Shown here one piece after another: positions 30,967 to 43,700 of a DNA stretch of 64,000 bases (the stretch's first letter is position 1; every line of letters begins with the position of its first letter). Under the pieces are notes generated by a model, which searched no databases, was not told where the DNA came from, and worked only from the letters and a program-made list of their open reading frames with translations. Origin of the DNA: Haematococcus lacustris (lineage: Eukaryota > Chlorophyta > Chlorophyceae > Chlamydomonadales > Haematococcaceae); assembly GCA_030144725.1 (NCBI GenBank), contig JASKMD010000006.1, positions 11,473,892 to 11,537,891 of the forward strand, in the 5' to 3' direction. The position numbers were made by a program, and so were the translations under genes.

Positions 30967-32251
30967 CCACCACCCCCTCCTCCATTGCCTCAGTCCTGGT
31001 AGCCCACTATGCACGCATCTCTGCTGGCCCCTAACCCGCGAAGTGTTCTGGAGCGTCGCAGACACGGTTAGCGACGGCTATATGCAGCCTGGACCCAGTG
31101 CGGCGTGAATGGCGCATCCAAACCGGCCTGTCTCCCGGGGTGCTTCAAGGAGGAGGGTGTGCCCCATGGTCGTGGCTCTGCCGTTCGGGGTCTGTGGTCA
31201 GAGGAGCGGTAGGGTCGGCTGGGGTGGGTTGAGTAGGGGTGGGTAGGAGAGGGGGTGGGCTTTTCTGGTTTGGGGGTTGTCCTAGAGGTTTTCAGGGCCT
31301 TGTGACAGTTCTGGGTCTAATCGCGTGGAGGTTGAGGTTAGGGTTAGTCACGTGGGGGTCTGGGCCTGGGTGGGGTGTGGGGGTGGTGTTGGGAGGGGTG
31401 TGGGGGTGGTGTTGGGAGTCTGGGCCTGGGTGGTGTGGGGGTCTGGGCATTGGTGGGGTGTGGGTGGGGTGTAGGGTGTTTTTGGGGGTCTAGTCGCGGG
31501 GTGGTTGAGGTTAGGGTTAGTTGACGTGGGGGTGCGGGGTTATGTTGGGGGTGGGGGTGTTGTTGGGAGGGGGTGTGGGGGGGGTGTAGGGCGTGTGCGG
31601 GGCGTCTTTTCCTAGAGAGCGAGGGTGCTTGACGTTTATGCCTCGGCTTGTTTGGCTTTCCCTCTCGTTTCTATCGTTCCCACTTCTTTTAGCAATTTCT
31701 TAGGTGTCCTATACATTCGTGCCAGTAGTTCCTGTGCAGCCAAGAGCAGCTAGAATAAAAAAGACGCAGAAACTGAGCTGACAACTGTGTTTATCGCCCA
31801 CACATGAAACGGCCCACACATGAAGGCAACGCGTTTATGTCTCAATGCCGCGTTACGGAGCCACCAACCACCACACAAGGAGCCGCACAGGACTGGCAGT
31901 TCACCATTTGACGTCCTGTTGAACAATTCCGGCCGCCGGCCGCAGAAGTGCACATTCCGAGGTGCTGTTCGGGTGCAGGGACAAGCCACAAGCCATACCA
32001 CCACTCTCAACCGTCAACGAAATCGACTATAGAAAAACGAATCGAGTGCGAATCGGGCCCATAGAGTATCCAGCAGGGTCTAAAAAAGTTGTTGTAGGTC
32101 CCATGTACAAAAGGTGGCCTACTACACCACAACTCAGGCTGTTAATCATGCTTCTGAACGGTATGCAGATGCAAAATGCAAAATGCAAAAATGCAAACAA
32201 ACAAAACCGACAATTCCTAGTATTTGTGATGGCTTCACGATCTTGTTTTCT
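30967..32251. other. Intergenic, G/T-rich tract and spacer
   Basis: 31200-31600 is a G/T-rich low-complexity tract (GGGGTGTGGGGGTG-like units with GGTTAGGGTTAG). From 31600 to 32250 there is no recognisable gene. A short stretch at 32102-32130 (ATGTACAAAAGGTGGCC...) resembles 29401-29430. Confidence 0.4.
32093..32105. repeat. Direct repeat left of Fanzor remnant
   Basis: TGTAGGTCCCATG, found again at 34141-34153, with loosely similar preceding bases (GGGTCTAAA / GGGATCTAAA). The pair brackets the Fanzor remnant at 32.25-33.89 kb. Confidence 0.6.
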
Positions 32252-33887
32252 ATGGCTAAGAAAAAAAGACGAACCGTGCCTAGACTAGTGCCGGAGGACC
32301 CGGACAGTGACCGCGACGAGGCACTACAGCCGGACCTCACCGAAGCACAGCGAAATAAAAAGGTTTCCGGAGAGGCCACGGCAGGAAGTGTAAGATAGCC
32401 CACCTCATCGACCACTTGCCGCAAGAGCTTAGGGATGCCTTTCTGGCCGACGCGGTGCAGCCACGAGTGGAGGCCATCAGCGAGCGGGCGGTGCTCGCCA
32501 GCCTGCTGTTTGGCTTACTCGTGCGCGGCTTGTTTACCATTCACGTAGCCGACCCGCTCGGCCTGCACGACCAGCCCGTGTACACAGACATCCCAGTCTC
32601 CCAGGCAGCCATCCCTGACCTGAGCTGCAGGAACCTGTACCTGCAGCTGGTCCGCGGCCCGCCCGGAAATGGCGCGAACACTCGGCCCAACGCGGCAGTG
32701 GCTGCCGTGTTGGCAGCGCACCCTGACCTCCGCGATCGCCTCGCAGCAATCCCCCGCCACCACTCTGACACGAACATGGTGGATCACGTCGGGAAGCAGC
32801 TGGAGACAGCTTTCAGCAACATGCTCACTAACCTCTTCGCTGGCAGGCTCAAGAAGTCAGTGTCCCTGGCTGGGGCAAAGGTCCTGCTGGGCACTGAGGA
32901 GCACCAGCGCAGGTTTGGGTTTAGGGGGCTGGTTGGTGGGCACCTGCCAGCCTGGTCAAAGCGGCAGTGCACCTATGTGCGCCGCATGGTGTGCGGGCTG
33001 GACGTCAGCTGGCTGGTGGGGGAGGGTGGGGTGGTACAGACTTCAGCCATGCAGGCTGAGGTGGCCTTGCAGCGGGGCCTGATGGGGCTTGAGGAGGGGG
33101 AGCTGGTGGATCATGCCTGGGTGGAGGATGCAGCCAACCGGGGCCGGCTGCTGCGCCATGCGGTGCACACCACCAGAGAGATGGAGGCAGCCATGGCAGC
33201 CTGGCAGCTGGACATGGTGCCCTGGCAGCAGGCTGAGCTCACCAACCCTGGGCTGCTGCCTAGGCCCCCTCGCCCCCCCACACCTTATGCCATCACCCCC
33301 ACCAGCAAGTGCCAGGCTAGGCATGTCTTCATTGACACACGGGGCCTATACGGCATGATGCGTGACGCCGGCATGCTGGGGGTGCTGACAGAGGAGGGGG
33401 TCACCTCCTTGGCGAAGTTCAGGAACGGTGCCCTACCTGACCCAGCGAGGCCGGGCCACTACATCGAAGGGCCCAAAGACAGCCATGCCCCATGTGTCCA
33501 TGCAGGTGGCTGCGGCCAGTGTACAGCGAGGCGAAGCGTTCCCAAGTCAGGGGCTTGATGAGCTCAACAAGTTACAACATCAGGTAAGCAATGACCAGAC
33601 AATGCACATGTGCATGGCCGCAACATACCCCACATGAAACGACACATGACATGGCACATGACTTGACTTCATGCATTTCCCACACCATGTGCAGGTTCCA
33701 TGACCGGGACGTCTCAGCCGCGCTGAACATCCGCCGCTGTGCAGTCGGCCCAGGCCCACGCCCCACTGAGCTGTGCTACTGGGATGGCCGCCCAGCCATG
33801 CCAAAGCCAGGCCGGCCAGGCCAGGAGTGGGTGTACTTGCGTGACAAGGCCCTGTTGCGTAAGTGGCGGCGCAAGTGGCGGCAATAG
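32252..33887 (+). pseudogene. Fanzor-type nuclease remnant, subfamily C
   Basis: Starts with ATG at 32252 and a basic, NLS-like MAKKKRRTVPR. An acidic stretch follows, then a frame change around 32362-32390. Next comes a long frame (to 33555) with the helical N-terminal region (VQPRVEAISERAVLASLLFG; TNMVDHVGKQLETAFSNML) typical of algal Fanzor-like proteins. RHVFIDTRGLY occurs near 33325. After 33480 the frame reaches a stop. A GT-AG intron (33581-33692) then leads into FHDRDVSAALNIRRC, the RuvC-III motif with Asp, and the C-terminus ELCYWDGRP...KWRRKWRQ. The RuvC-II glutamate block (VDExRTS) and zinc ligands between them are missing, so an internal deletion is likely. The protein should be inactive. 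Confidence 0.65.
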
Positions 33888-34153
33888 CCAGCTACAGCAA
33901 TACAACCCGAGAAAACAAGATACCAAACCCCTCACAAAGGGGATGTGTGTGAGTAAGAGCTATAGAGTAGGGTAGAGCTCTTGCTAGTAGTAGCCTGGAG
34001 GCACACACACCAGAAGGCTGAGCTGGAGTGGGCATTAGGCACACTGTCAGTAGCCTTTACAACAGCGATCTCGCAGCCTGTGTTTGATTACAACTCATGC
34101 TTTATTTTGGTGTTGCATGAGGGCTGTAGGGATCTAAACTTGTAGGTCCCATG
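33888..34153 (+). ncRNA. Candidate guide-RNA region, subfamily C
   Basis: The 266 bases between the Fanzor stop and the right-hand direct repeat can fold into nested stems. AAGAGCT (33955-33961) pairs with AGCTCTT (33976-33982). Outside it, TGTGTGTG (33944-33951) pairs with CACACACA (34002-34009). The position matches that of omega RNA in TnpB/Fanzor elements. There is only one copy in the window, so no covariation test is possible. Confidence 0.3.
34141..34153. repeat. Direct repeat right of Fanzor remnant
   Basis: Second copy of TGTAGGTCCCATG; see 32093. Confidence 0.6.
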
Positions 34154-35360
34154 GTAGTTACATTCACTTTTAGGCACTTTCGCGTGAAGAGTCTGACCTA
34201 CTTGCCAATCAGTTCCTCAGCTGCGCTGAACGATAAGATTTGAATGCCCACAAGCATGTAATGCGGCTTAAGTGCTATGCTCACCACCATACTCGTCGGA
34301 GCTGCGAAGACACTACCACAAGGCGCGCCAATGCGCGTCTCATTGCATCCAAAGCTGCACACAGCTGGCTGACCTGGCCATCGCGGGTGAAAGGCGGAGC
34401 ATCACGCACACGTGTCTGCGTGTTTGCCGCCGTATCCGGATTGACAGCACTATTCGTCTTCTTGCTACAACAGCCTGGATTAACGGTATGTGAAGCTGAA
34501 CCTGTGAGGTGAGCATGGTACCCACACCCCCTTCTTGTTGGATGTGCAGTCATCTGTGCGACTCGTCCGTGAGCCAGTAGAACTGGCATGTGTCAGCTGG
34601 AGATCCACTGACTGGTGCCATCCCCACGGGCGCCGTGTACCAGCATGGGATGCAGACTGCTCTGCAAAGGCACCGGAAGTGGCTGGTCAGTTCAGCTCAG
34701 CTCAGCTTCACCTCCTGCGGCGTCTCAAGCACCACACAATTCTTACTCCATGCTAATGCCATGCATGGCTGGGTTTGCATACAATGGACAGCACCTAGCG
34801 CTAAACCAGACTGCCATGTGCATGCAGCGATATGGCACCACTCATGCATGCCCTGCGCTTGCATGACATGATGTACAAGCATGCAGGTTATTGTGAGTGT
34901 GAGGGGGGCATGACAACGGCACTGGTGGAGTGCGGTGTGCATGACTTCACCTGCGAGGAAAAATGCAAACAGTTGACTGCCGATAGCAGCTTGGGTGAGC
35001 AGTCAGACTAGCAGCAGCTGGCAGGCACTTCAGAGGACAGCATCAGCTGGCCCATGACAGTGCAAGCCACTTGTGATCTTGTGACCTTACCAGGACTTAT
35101 TATCCAATTTGTAAACCTTATTCAGTGCCCCCAATGCAAGCCGCTGGCATCAAACCACCGACTGGTTGGCATCACACGTGGCGGGAGTGTGATATTTAGG
35201 GGACAGGATCATGCAGAACCCTGCAGCAGGGGCCAGCAGCGCAGCTGACATGCAGTCAAGCAGCAGGGCTTGAACACCAGCTGACGTGCAGCACCAACCA
35301 CTGCTGCCCCTGACACCTTGGCCCACTCACCCTCACCCTCCCACCCCTCACCTTGCCTGC
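34154..35360. other. Intergenic, no supportable gene; probable 5' part of the mannosyltransferase gene
   Basis: Several short open frames overlap without recognisable motifs. The first exon of the GT71 gene should lie here. An ATG frame at 35054 (starting MTVQATCDLVTLPG) is one candidate, but nothing confirms it. Confidence 0.3.
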
Positions 35361-37692
35361 AGGTCGGCCCTTCCCCCAACTCATGCATTGCCCTGCCCCC
35401 CTGCCCAGCCCCTTGCCAGGGCAGCCTGCCCCCTCACACATCCATAGCGCCAGCGCTGAGGCCAGGGCCCAACACCCACACCACAGCCTGTGGACCAAGG
35501 TCAGGCAGGAGCAGGGGCAGCCAGCAGCCAGCCCCCCTGGCGACCCCACCAGCCCACCACCGCATGAGGCAGCGCACACTCAGCAAGGTCAGCTGGGCCA
35601 GGAGCCGCACCCAGCCGGCCTGGCTGTCGTTCCCGCGACCCGTGGCCTTCCCGGCGTCTCACCCACCGCTGAGTCTCCCTCCTCCTCCTCCTCCTCCTCC
35701 TCTCCCTCCTCCTCTCCTCTCTCCTCTCATCTGGCAGCTGCTGCCCCTGCAGGCAGCTCCCTGCCCTCCCCCTCCCTCACCTCCACTGTCACCCAGCAGC
35801 AGCTCCTGGCTCAGCCCCTGCCTGCGGCCCTGGCAGTCTCTGCTGAGGCGGCGGCAGCGGCGGAGGCCCGCTCTGCCGCTGCCGCTGCTGCCAACTCTGC
35901 AGCTGCAGCTGCCACGTCAGCAGCGGCGGCTGCCAGCTCAGCAGCAGCAGCACACTCTGCAGTGGCAGCCTGGCGGGGGCGGAAGGGAGGAGCTGGAGGG
36001 GCAGGGGTGGGTGCAGGAGAGGCAGGGGTAGCTGCTAGAGGTGGTGCTCAAGGTTTTTCTGCACAGTGGCCCACTGCTGCTGCTGCTGGTGCTGCTAAGG
36101 TGGATCAGGGGAAGGGGAAGGAGGAGGAGGAGGGACATGCAGACATAGACAGTAGGGTCACTGCTGCAGGGTCCACAGCTGCCTTGGGTCTTGCTGCTGC
36201 TGACACTGGGGGTGAGGTGAGAGCTGGAGGCTCAGGCCCAGCCCAGCAGCAGCCCAGCCAGCATGCAGGGCAGGGCTGGGGTCGGGGCCTGCTGACTAGA
36301 GTGCGGCACACTGGGCCAAAGCAGGCCAGCATGATTGCACTGGGCAGCGGGGTTAAGGGAGTGGAGGGGGAGGGTGTCCTTGGTGGTCTTAGGGGGGTCC
36401 CGCTGCTGAGTGGGGTGGGGGACTTAGAGGATGAGCAGGATGGCAGTGAGGGTGAGGCCCAGGCGGCTGCAGGCCTGGCTGGGGCACAAAGCCTACACCC
36501 TACCGCAACACAAGGGGTAGGGAGGCAGCGGCCACAGGGCCACCTCCCCTCCTCCTCCTCCTCCTCCTCCTCCTCCTTGCCCTCCTCCTCCTCCTCCTCC
36601 TCCTCCTCCTCCTCCTCCTCCTCCTTGTCTGGCCATGTGCAACCCCTCCTGGGCAGCCAGCCCAGTCAGCTGGCTGCTCCCCGCCCTCCACCCTCTGACC
36701 TGCACCTCAACACCAACCTGGGTCAGGGGCCCTTGCCTGCCTCCCTCCTGCCTACCGCCTGGCACCTGAACGCCAGCATCAGGGTGGGAGGGGCCAGCTT
36801 CATGTCCTGGGCAGCGGAGGTGCAGATGAGGGACATGCAGGTGAGGGGAGACGGCAGCCAGCCCCCTAGCCGCCTGGGGTGCGGGCAGGGGCCAGCGGGC
36901 GGCCCTGCTTGGCTGCGTGGGGGCGCTGCCTTGAGCCCTGGCTTCTATGGCCGGGATGCCTGCCGCCCTGCCGCCCTGCAACCTGACCCGCCCTGCCACC
37001 TGACTTCAGGTTGAGCCCTGTGGGATGTGCGATGCCTGATGTTGGGGTGATGTTGGGGTGATGTTGGGGTGATGTTGGGGTGATGTTGGGGTGATGTTGG
37101 GGTGATGTTGGGGTGATGTTGGGGTGATGTTGGGGTGATGTTGGGGTGATGTTGGGGTGATGTTGGGGTGATGTTGGGGTGATGTTGGGGTGATGTTGGG
37201 GTGATGTTGGGGTGATGTTGGGGTGATGTTGGGGTGATGTTGGGGTGATGTTGGGGTGATGTTGGGGTGATGTTGGGGTGATGTTGGGGTGATGTTGGGG
37301 TGATGTTGGGGTGATGTTGGGGTGATGTTGGGGTGATGTTGGGGTGATGTTGGGGTGATGTTGGGGTGATGTTGGGGTGATGTTGGGGTGATGTTGGGGT
37401 GATGTTGGGGTGATGTTGGGGTGATGTTGGGGTGATGTTGGGGTGATGTTGGGGTGATGTTGGGGTGATGTTGGGGTGATGTTGGGGTGATGTTGGGGTG
37501 ATGTTGGGGTGATGTTGGGGTGATGTTGGGGTGATGTTGGGGTGATGTTGGGGTGATGTTGGGGTGATGTTGGGGTGATGTTGGGGTGATGTTGGGGTGA
37601 TGTTGGGGTGATGTTGGGGTGCATCAGCCAGCCTGGCTGCCTGCCTTGGGACCAGGGGCTGAGGGATGAGGGGGCAACCCTGCTGCCTGCAT

Positions 37693-37729
<37 letters not shown>

Positions 37730-40700
37730 CTGGCCCAGGTTCGGGCCCTGTGGGACGTGTTGGCCGCCATAGTGCGGCACGCCGCCCCCAGCGAGGATGT
37801 GGCTGGCCAGCTGCTGGCGGTGCGCACTGAAGGGGAGGACTGGGTGCAGGAGGGGCGCCGCCTGCCCCTGACCCTGGTGAGCTGCAGGTCTGAGGGGGGC
37901 TGGGGGGAGGGCTACCCCTGGGCCCCCCTCCCTTTCCCCCGCCTGCCTCTCCCCTGCTTTCCAACCCTTCTGCTGCTGCTGTATGCCTGACTGTGCCTGC
38001 CTGCTGCCTGCTGCCTGCTGCCTGGGCTGTACCGTGCAGGAGCTGGAGCTGACCCAGCGTGTGCAGCACTTCAAGGCCAGCCTGCCGCCCTACCCCTCCC
38101 AGCTGTTCCAGGCCAGGGGGGTGGTCATCATAGCTGGCGGCCTCAAGTACATGGTGGGTCGGGGGGGAAGGGGTGGGGCAGCGGTGAGAGGGGAGGGGTT
38201 AAGGGTGGGAGGGGAGGGGTGGGTGGGTGGAAACTATGGTATTGTATCGTATCGTCTTCGTCCTGGCTCTGCCGCCCCCTGCCCCCACTGCCTGCCCCCC
38301 ACTGCCTGTTTGCAGGTGTCAGCCTGGATCAGCCTTCACATGCTGCGCCGCACCGGCTGCCTGCTGCCAGTGGAGGTGTGGTTCCCGCTCAGCGAGCTGC
38401 CCACGCCTGAGCTGGAGGACCAGCTGCTGCTGATGGGTGCGAGCCAGGGTTAGGGTTAGGGTTAGGGTTAGGGTTAGGGGGAAGGAGGGAGCGAGGAGAG
38501 GGGGGAAGGAGGGGGGAGGTGTGTGGGGGGGCCAACTTCTAATCAGTACCACCACTTCCACCACCACCATCACCACCACCACCACCACCACCACCACCAC
38601 CACCATTGTTGTGTGTCGTGGTGCAAGCCAGTCATTGGTTGAAGTGGTCCTTGGACATAGGCAGATGCGGGGCAGCAGTGTGTGGAGTGGCAGTTTGCTC
38701 GCTGTCATCTGATCTAGTGTGACGCCACCAGATCTGGTGTGACATCACCTGACCTGGTGTGCCCCCCCTGTGGTTGCAGGGGCAGTGGTGCGCACCTTTG
38801 ACATGCGGGACCTGGACCAGAGCGGCTTCACCCTCAAGCCCTCCGCCCTGCTGCTGTCCAGCTTCCAGGTAGCTGCCTGGGTGTGGGGTGGCAGTGTGAG
38901 GGGCGGCCTGGGGTGTGGGCAGCCAGTCGGTGTGTGAGAGACCCTGGGTGTGGGCATCTTCCTGCTGGAGTGATTACCCACCGCCCCATCCCCCACATCC
39001 TTCATATCTCACACCACCGCCCCACCCCGACACACCCCATCTCCCTCACCTCCCCGCTCCGCCCTCGCCTCAACACACCCTGCCCTGCCCTGTTGCCGCA
39101 TGGTGCGCAGGAGGTGCTGTTGCTGGACGCCGACAACTTTGCGGTGGCTGACCCCACCCCCCTGTTCAACGAGCCCGGCTACCAGGCTACTGGCAGCCTG
39201 CTGTGGCAGGACTTCTGGGAGCCCAGCGCCGCACCACAGGTGGCCTCACTGCCTCAGGCTGCCTGATCAGGCCATGCCATGGCACAGATCAGGCAAATCA
39301 AATCAGGTCATGAGGATATCAGGCAGGCCTGATCAGGCCACAAGCAGCAATGGGGAGCAGTGGTGTAGTCCAGCACACCCCTCTATGGGATCCTGCTAAA
39401 GGGCACAGGAGAAGACCCTCAGGCTTGACCATGGCTCCATCTCTGCTCTGCCCACCCTTCTCCTGCCCTGCTCCTGCCCTGCCCAAGGCTCAATCACCTT
39501 GGCGGTGCAAACAAACACAAACCCTGGCCCTGCCCTGCCCTGCTCCAGCACCCTAACCCTGGCACTGGCCTGCCCCAGGTGTACCGCATCCTGGGCATCC
39601 CTGGCAGCCGCCGCCCCCCCAACAGCCATGAAAGTGGGCAGATGCTGGTGGACAAGACGCGACACTGGCAGGGCCTGCTGCTGTGCGTGTGAGTGTGCCA
39701 GGGACTGCTGACACCCCTGCTGACACCCCTGCTGACCCCCCTGCTGACACCCCTGCTGACACCCCTGCTGACACCCCTGCTGACCCCCCTGCTGACACCC
39801 CTGCTGACCCCCCTGCTGACACCCCTGCTGACACCCCTGCTGACACCCCTGCTGACCCCCCTGCTGACCCCCCTGCTGACACCCCTGCTGACACCCCTGC
39901 TGACACCCCTGCTGACACCCCTGCTGACCCCCCTGCTGACACCCCTGCTGACACCCCTGCTGACACCCCTGCTGACACCCCTGCTGACACCCCTGCTGAC
40001 ACCCCTGCTGACACCCCTGCTGACACCCCTGCTGACACCCCTGCTGACACCCCTGCTGACCCCCCTGCTGACACCCCTGCTGACACCCCTGCTGACACCC
40101 CTGCTGACACCCCTGCTGACACCCCTGCTGAAACCCCTGCTGACACCCCTGCTGACCCCCCTGCTGACACACCTGCTGACACACCTGCTGGTCCCCTGTT
40201 CTTAGTATTCCTGTCTCAGCCGTCGCAGCAGCAGCAGCAGCAGCATGCCCCCACCCCTTTGCCGCCTGGCCCCCTGCTGCCCTGCGCAGCTACCTGAACT
40301 ACTACCATGAGGTGTACTACGAGCTGCTGACCGGCTTCATGGGCAAGGGCGACAAGGTGAGCGGCTCGTGCGAGGCCTGTCCCCCACTTAAACCCTGACC
40401 TGCCTATACAGGCAAGCACATGACATGGGCGACGCTGTGCTACAGCAACCAACCCTGACAACTCCCAGTTGTTGTATGCTTTGCTTTGCCGCCCGCCTTT
40501 GCTCTTGCTTTGCTGCCCGTCATGCAACACACACTTTCGGCATGGTCTGCAAGTCCTGTACTTGCCAGGGCTCTAGTCTGGTCTTTGCACCACACACCTT
40601 ACTACTCCTTTAAATCCCAGGTGCAGATTGTAGAGATGCTCAGCTCATAAACACATTGAAGCTCATGTGTTTCTGCTTGCCAGGGATAGGTTGTAAAGCT

Positions 40701-43700
40701 TCTCTAAAGCCTTGCCATACCACACTGCCTGGCCCTAAGCAGAGCTGCTGCTCACAAAGCTTACAAAGCTCACATTCTGTGCAGACTTGTTGACTCTGAG
40801 CCTGACCCATGCTGATGTGCGGGGGCAGCTTGAAGCTGAACCCCGGCTGGCTATCATGGGTCAAGGGTAGGGGTAGGGGTAGGGGTAGGGGTAGGGGTAG
40901 GTGGCTGATCCAAACCCTAACCCTAACCCTAACCCTAACCCTAACCCTAGCCCTAGCCCTAGCCCTAGCCCTAGCCCTAGCCCTAGCCCTAGCCCTAGCC
41001 CTAGCCCTAGCCCTAGCCCTAGCCCTAGCCCTAGCCCAAACCCAGCCGTAATCGATCCCTCGCCCTAGCCTTAAGCCTAGCACTAAGCTTAGCACTGAGC
41101 CTGAGCCTGCAATGCCCGCCCAGCCACCATCTTCCCATGGCTAGCCTTCACACTGCTGATCAGCCCTAGAGCTGGCCTTGGGCCCCTGCAACAGGTGGGT
41201 GCACTGGACTGGGCGGATGGCAAGGTCCCACCCCACAGCCGTTGCTGCAGCTGGTGCAACTGTAGTCGGAGCTGAGGCAAAGGCAGTGGCCTTCTAGGAG
41301 CAGCCTGCCCCCTGCAGCACTCGTTCTGTCAGCATGTCAGCATGTGGTGCTGTCAGCATGCCATCAAGACGTTAGGCTGCCTGGCCGCCTTGCTTGGGGC
41401 TCGCTGCTTGATACATGATCCGCCTGTAACTCGCCCTCGCTATGACACGGCTGTTGCTGCAATGCAACACACACTTGCTGGGGCAGTGCTGTGCTGGCCA
41501 TCAAAGTGATCCACAGTGACGTGACGGTGCCCTCACAACCCGGTTGACTCACCCAAGACGCGACCACCCTAACCAACATAACTGCTGGCGCGGGAAGGAA
41601 AGCATGGGAGGCTACATCATGTGAGGGATCATTGCTTTCATTGCTGGGGGTGGCCCATATCCCGCTTGACTCTGTTCAGACCGGTTAACCGTGACCCAGG
41701 AACACGTCACACCAGACTCCTACCCTGACCCTGAAGGGCTGGGGTCCCTGGTCTTCGTACCACCTGCTGAAGCGGTGGCTGCCGCCGCTGCTGCTGCTGC
41801 TGGCACCGTATTCGGTGCCGCTGCCATTGCTCTGGCGCGTGCGCTGCTGCTGCTGGCAAAGTGTTCGCTGCTGCTTTCGCTGCAGCTGCTGCTAGCCCTA
41901 GTGCGGCCCTGGGCAATGGCTGCAGGAGACCTTTGTGCATGCCATGCTGGCCATGGGTGAAGCCGTGCACACAGTGCCCTACCCTACCATGGCGGTGGGC
42001 ATGTGGCGCAAGGCCTGCCACGTGGACTCACACCTGCACCCGGTGAGGCCTGACTGACTGCCTGCCTGACTGCCTGCCTGCCTGACTGACTGACTGACTG
42101 ACTGACTGACTGACTGACTGACTGACTGACCGACCGACCGACCGACCGACCGACCGACCGACCGACCGACCGACCGACCGACCGACCGACCGACCGACCG
42201 ACCGACCGACCGACCGACCGACCGACCGACCGACCGACCGACCGACCGACCGACCGACCGACCGACCGACCGACCGACCGCTACCCGCTGCTGTCCCCCC
42301 CCCACCCCACACTCCGTCTCCCCCTGCCCCTCTGCTGCTCCCCCCACTAGCCTCCGCTGCCACCTGCCCTGCTGCTGCTCCCCCCCACTGCTACAGAGCT
42401 GTGAGCAGCTGTTGTCCATCAACACCATGGCCCAGCCCTGCCCTAAAGGCCACCAGGTGCTGTTCCTACACTCAAACCTCAACAAGTGGGGGCTGGACCT
42501 CCCACACGAGTAAGTGTGATCCACTGCAGCCCCACTCCATGCCCAGCCCTCCTTAGCCCTGCCTCACACTCCCATGCCTCACTCCTTCACACCCCTCCCC
42601 ATACCCACCCTCCCCATACTCACCCTCACATTTGATCTTGCTAGGCTGTCACTGACACCTTGGCACCTCCCTGTCCGCCTCCTTGCACTGCTACTGAAGT
42701 ACTGGGGCTTGCCCTCCCCCACCACCCCTGCCCTCCCAACCACCCCTGCCCTCCCACCACCCCTGCCCTGCCCACCACCCCTGCCCTCCCAACCACCCCT
42801 GCCCTCCCATGCCTCACTCCTTCACACCCCTCCCCATACCCACCCTCCCCATACTCACCCTCACATTTGATCTTGCTAGGCTGTCACTGACACCTTGGCA
42901 CCTCCCTGTCCGCCTCCTTGCACTGCTACTGAAGTACTGGGACACGCCCTCCCCCACCACCCCTGCCCTCCCCACCACCCCTGCCCTGCCCACCACCCCC
43001 ACCCTCCCCACCACCCCTGCCCTGCCCCCCTGCCCTGCCCTCCACACCCCCCCTGCCCCCACCACCACCCTTCCCCTCCCCTTCCCCCCTTTGCGCCCCT
43101 GCTGCCCGCAGCTTTGAGGACTACTCCCGGCGCTGGCTGCTGCTGGCAGTGCACAGCCAGAGCCAGCCCCTGCCCTTCATTGACTGGGCAGTGACCCAGC
43201 TGGGCTATGACGTGGAGCGATACGCCTACGAGCTGGTAGGGCGACAGTCAGAGCCAACTCAGCTGGGCATCCAGGGCAGATGGTCAGGGCAGGCCACTGC
43301 AGGCCACTGCAGGACAGGGCAGGGCTGACTTGCATGACCTGCCGGCACCAGACAGAGCCGCTGGCCGCTGGCAGCTGGCAGCTGGCCACCCACTCGTCAC
43401 CCACTTGCTGCCGACCCCTGCTGCCCGCATTGCGCTGCCACCTCTGCCCACCCACCCACCCACCCCCTCCCCTGCTGCCTGCCTGGCGCCACCCACCCTG
43501 CCCACCCTGCTGCAGGTGCGTGCGCTGCGATGCGCCCCCTGGTTTGGCGAGTACTACCGCATGCGGCTGAGGCGCGGGGACGCAGCCATGGTGCCCTTCA
43601 ACGGCCCGCATGAGCTAGTGGGCGGCATGCACCTGGTGGAGTGGTACAGGTGTGACACAAGGGGGAAGGGCGGGAGGGGAGGGGCAGGGGGGGGTGCGGG

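Noticed and set aside
33325..33360. RuvC-I catalytic Asp in RHVFIDTRGLY
   Set aside because: It lacks the D-P-G or D-x-G pattern of RuvC-I and its place in the protein is uncertain, so I do not claim a catalytic role.
36866..38074. Minus-strand protein with His-Pro-Asn-Ile-Thr repeats
   Set aside because: Translation of the 11-bp satellite on the strand opposite to the mannosyltransferase.
37037..40196. CRISPR-like arrays
   Set aside because: Units are 11 and 12 bp in direct tandem with no spacers; the region is eukaryotic intron.
39396..40297. Proteins with Pro-Ala-Asp-Thr, Leu-Leu-Thr-Pro or Cys-Gln-Gln-Gly repeats
   Set aside because: Frames of the 12-bp intronic satellite; the conserved exons on each side join in phase without it.
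40866..41037. A chromosome end
   Set aside because: Telomere-type units are short, mixed in type and lie inside an intron with coding exons on both sides.
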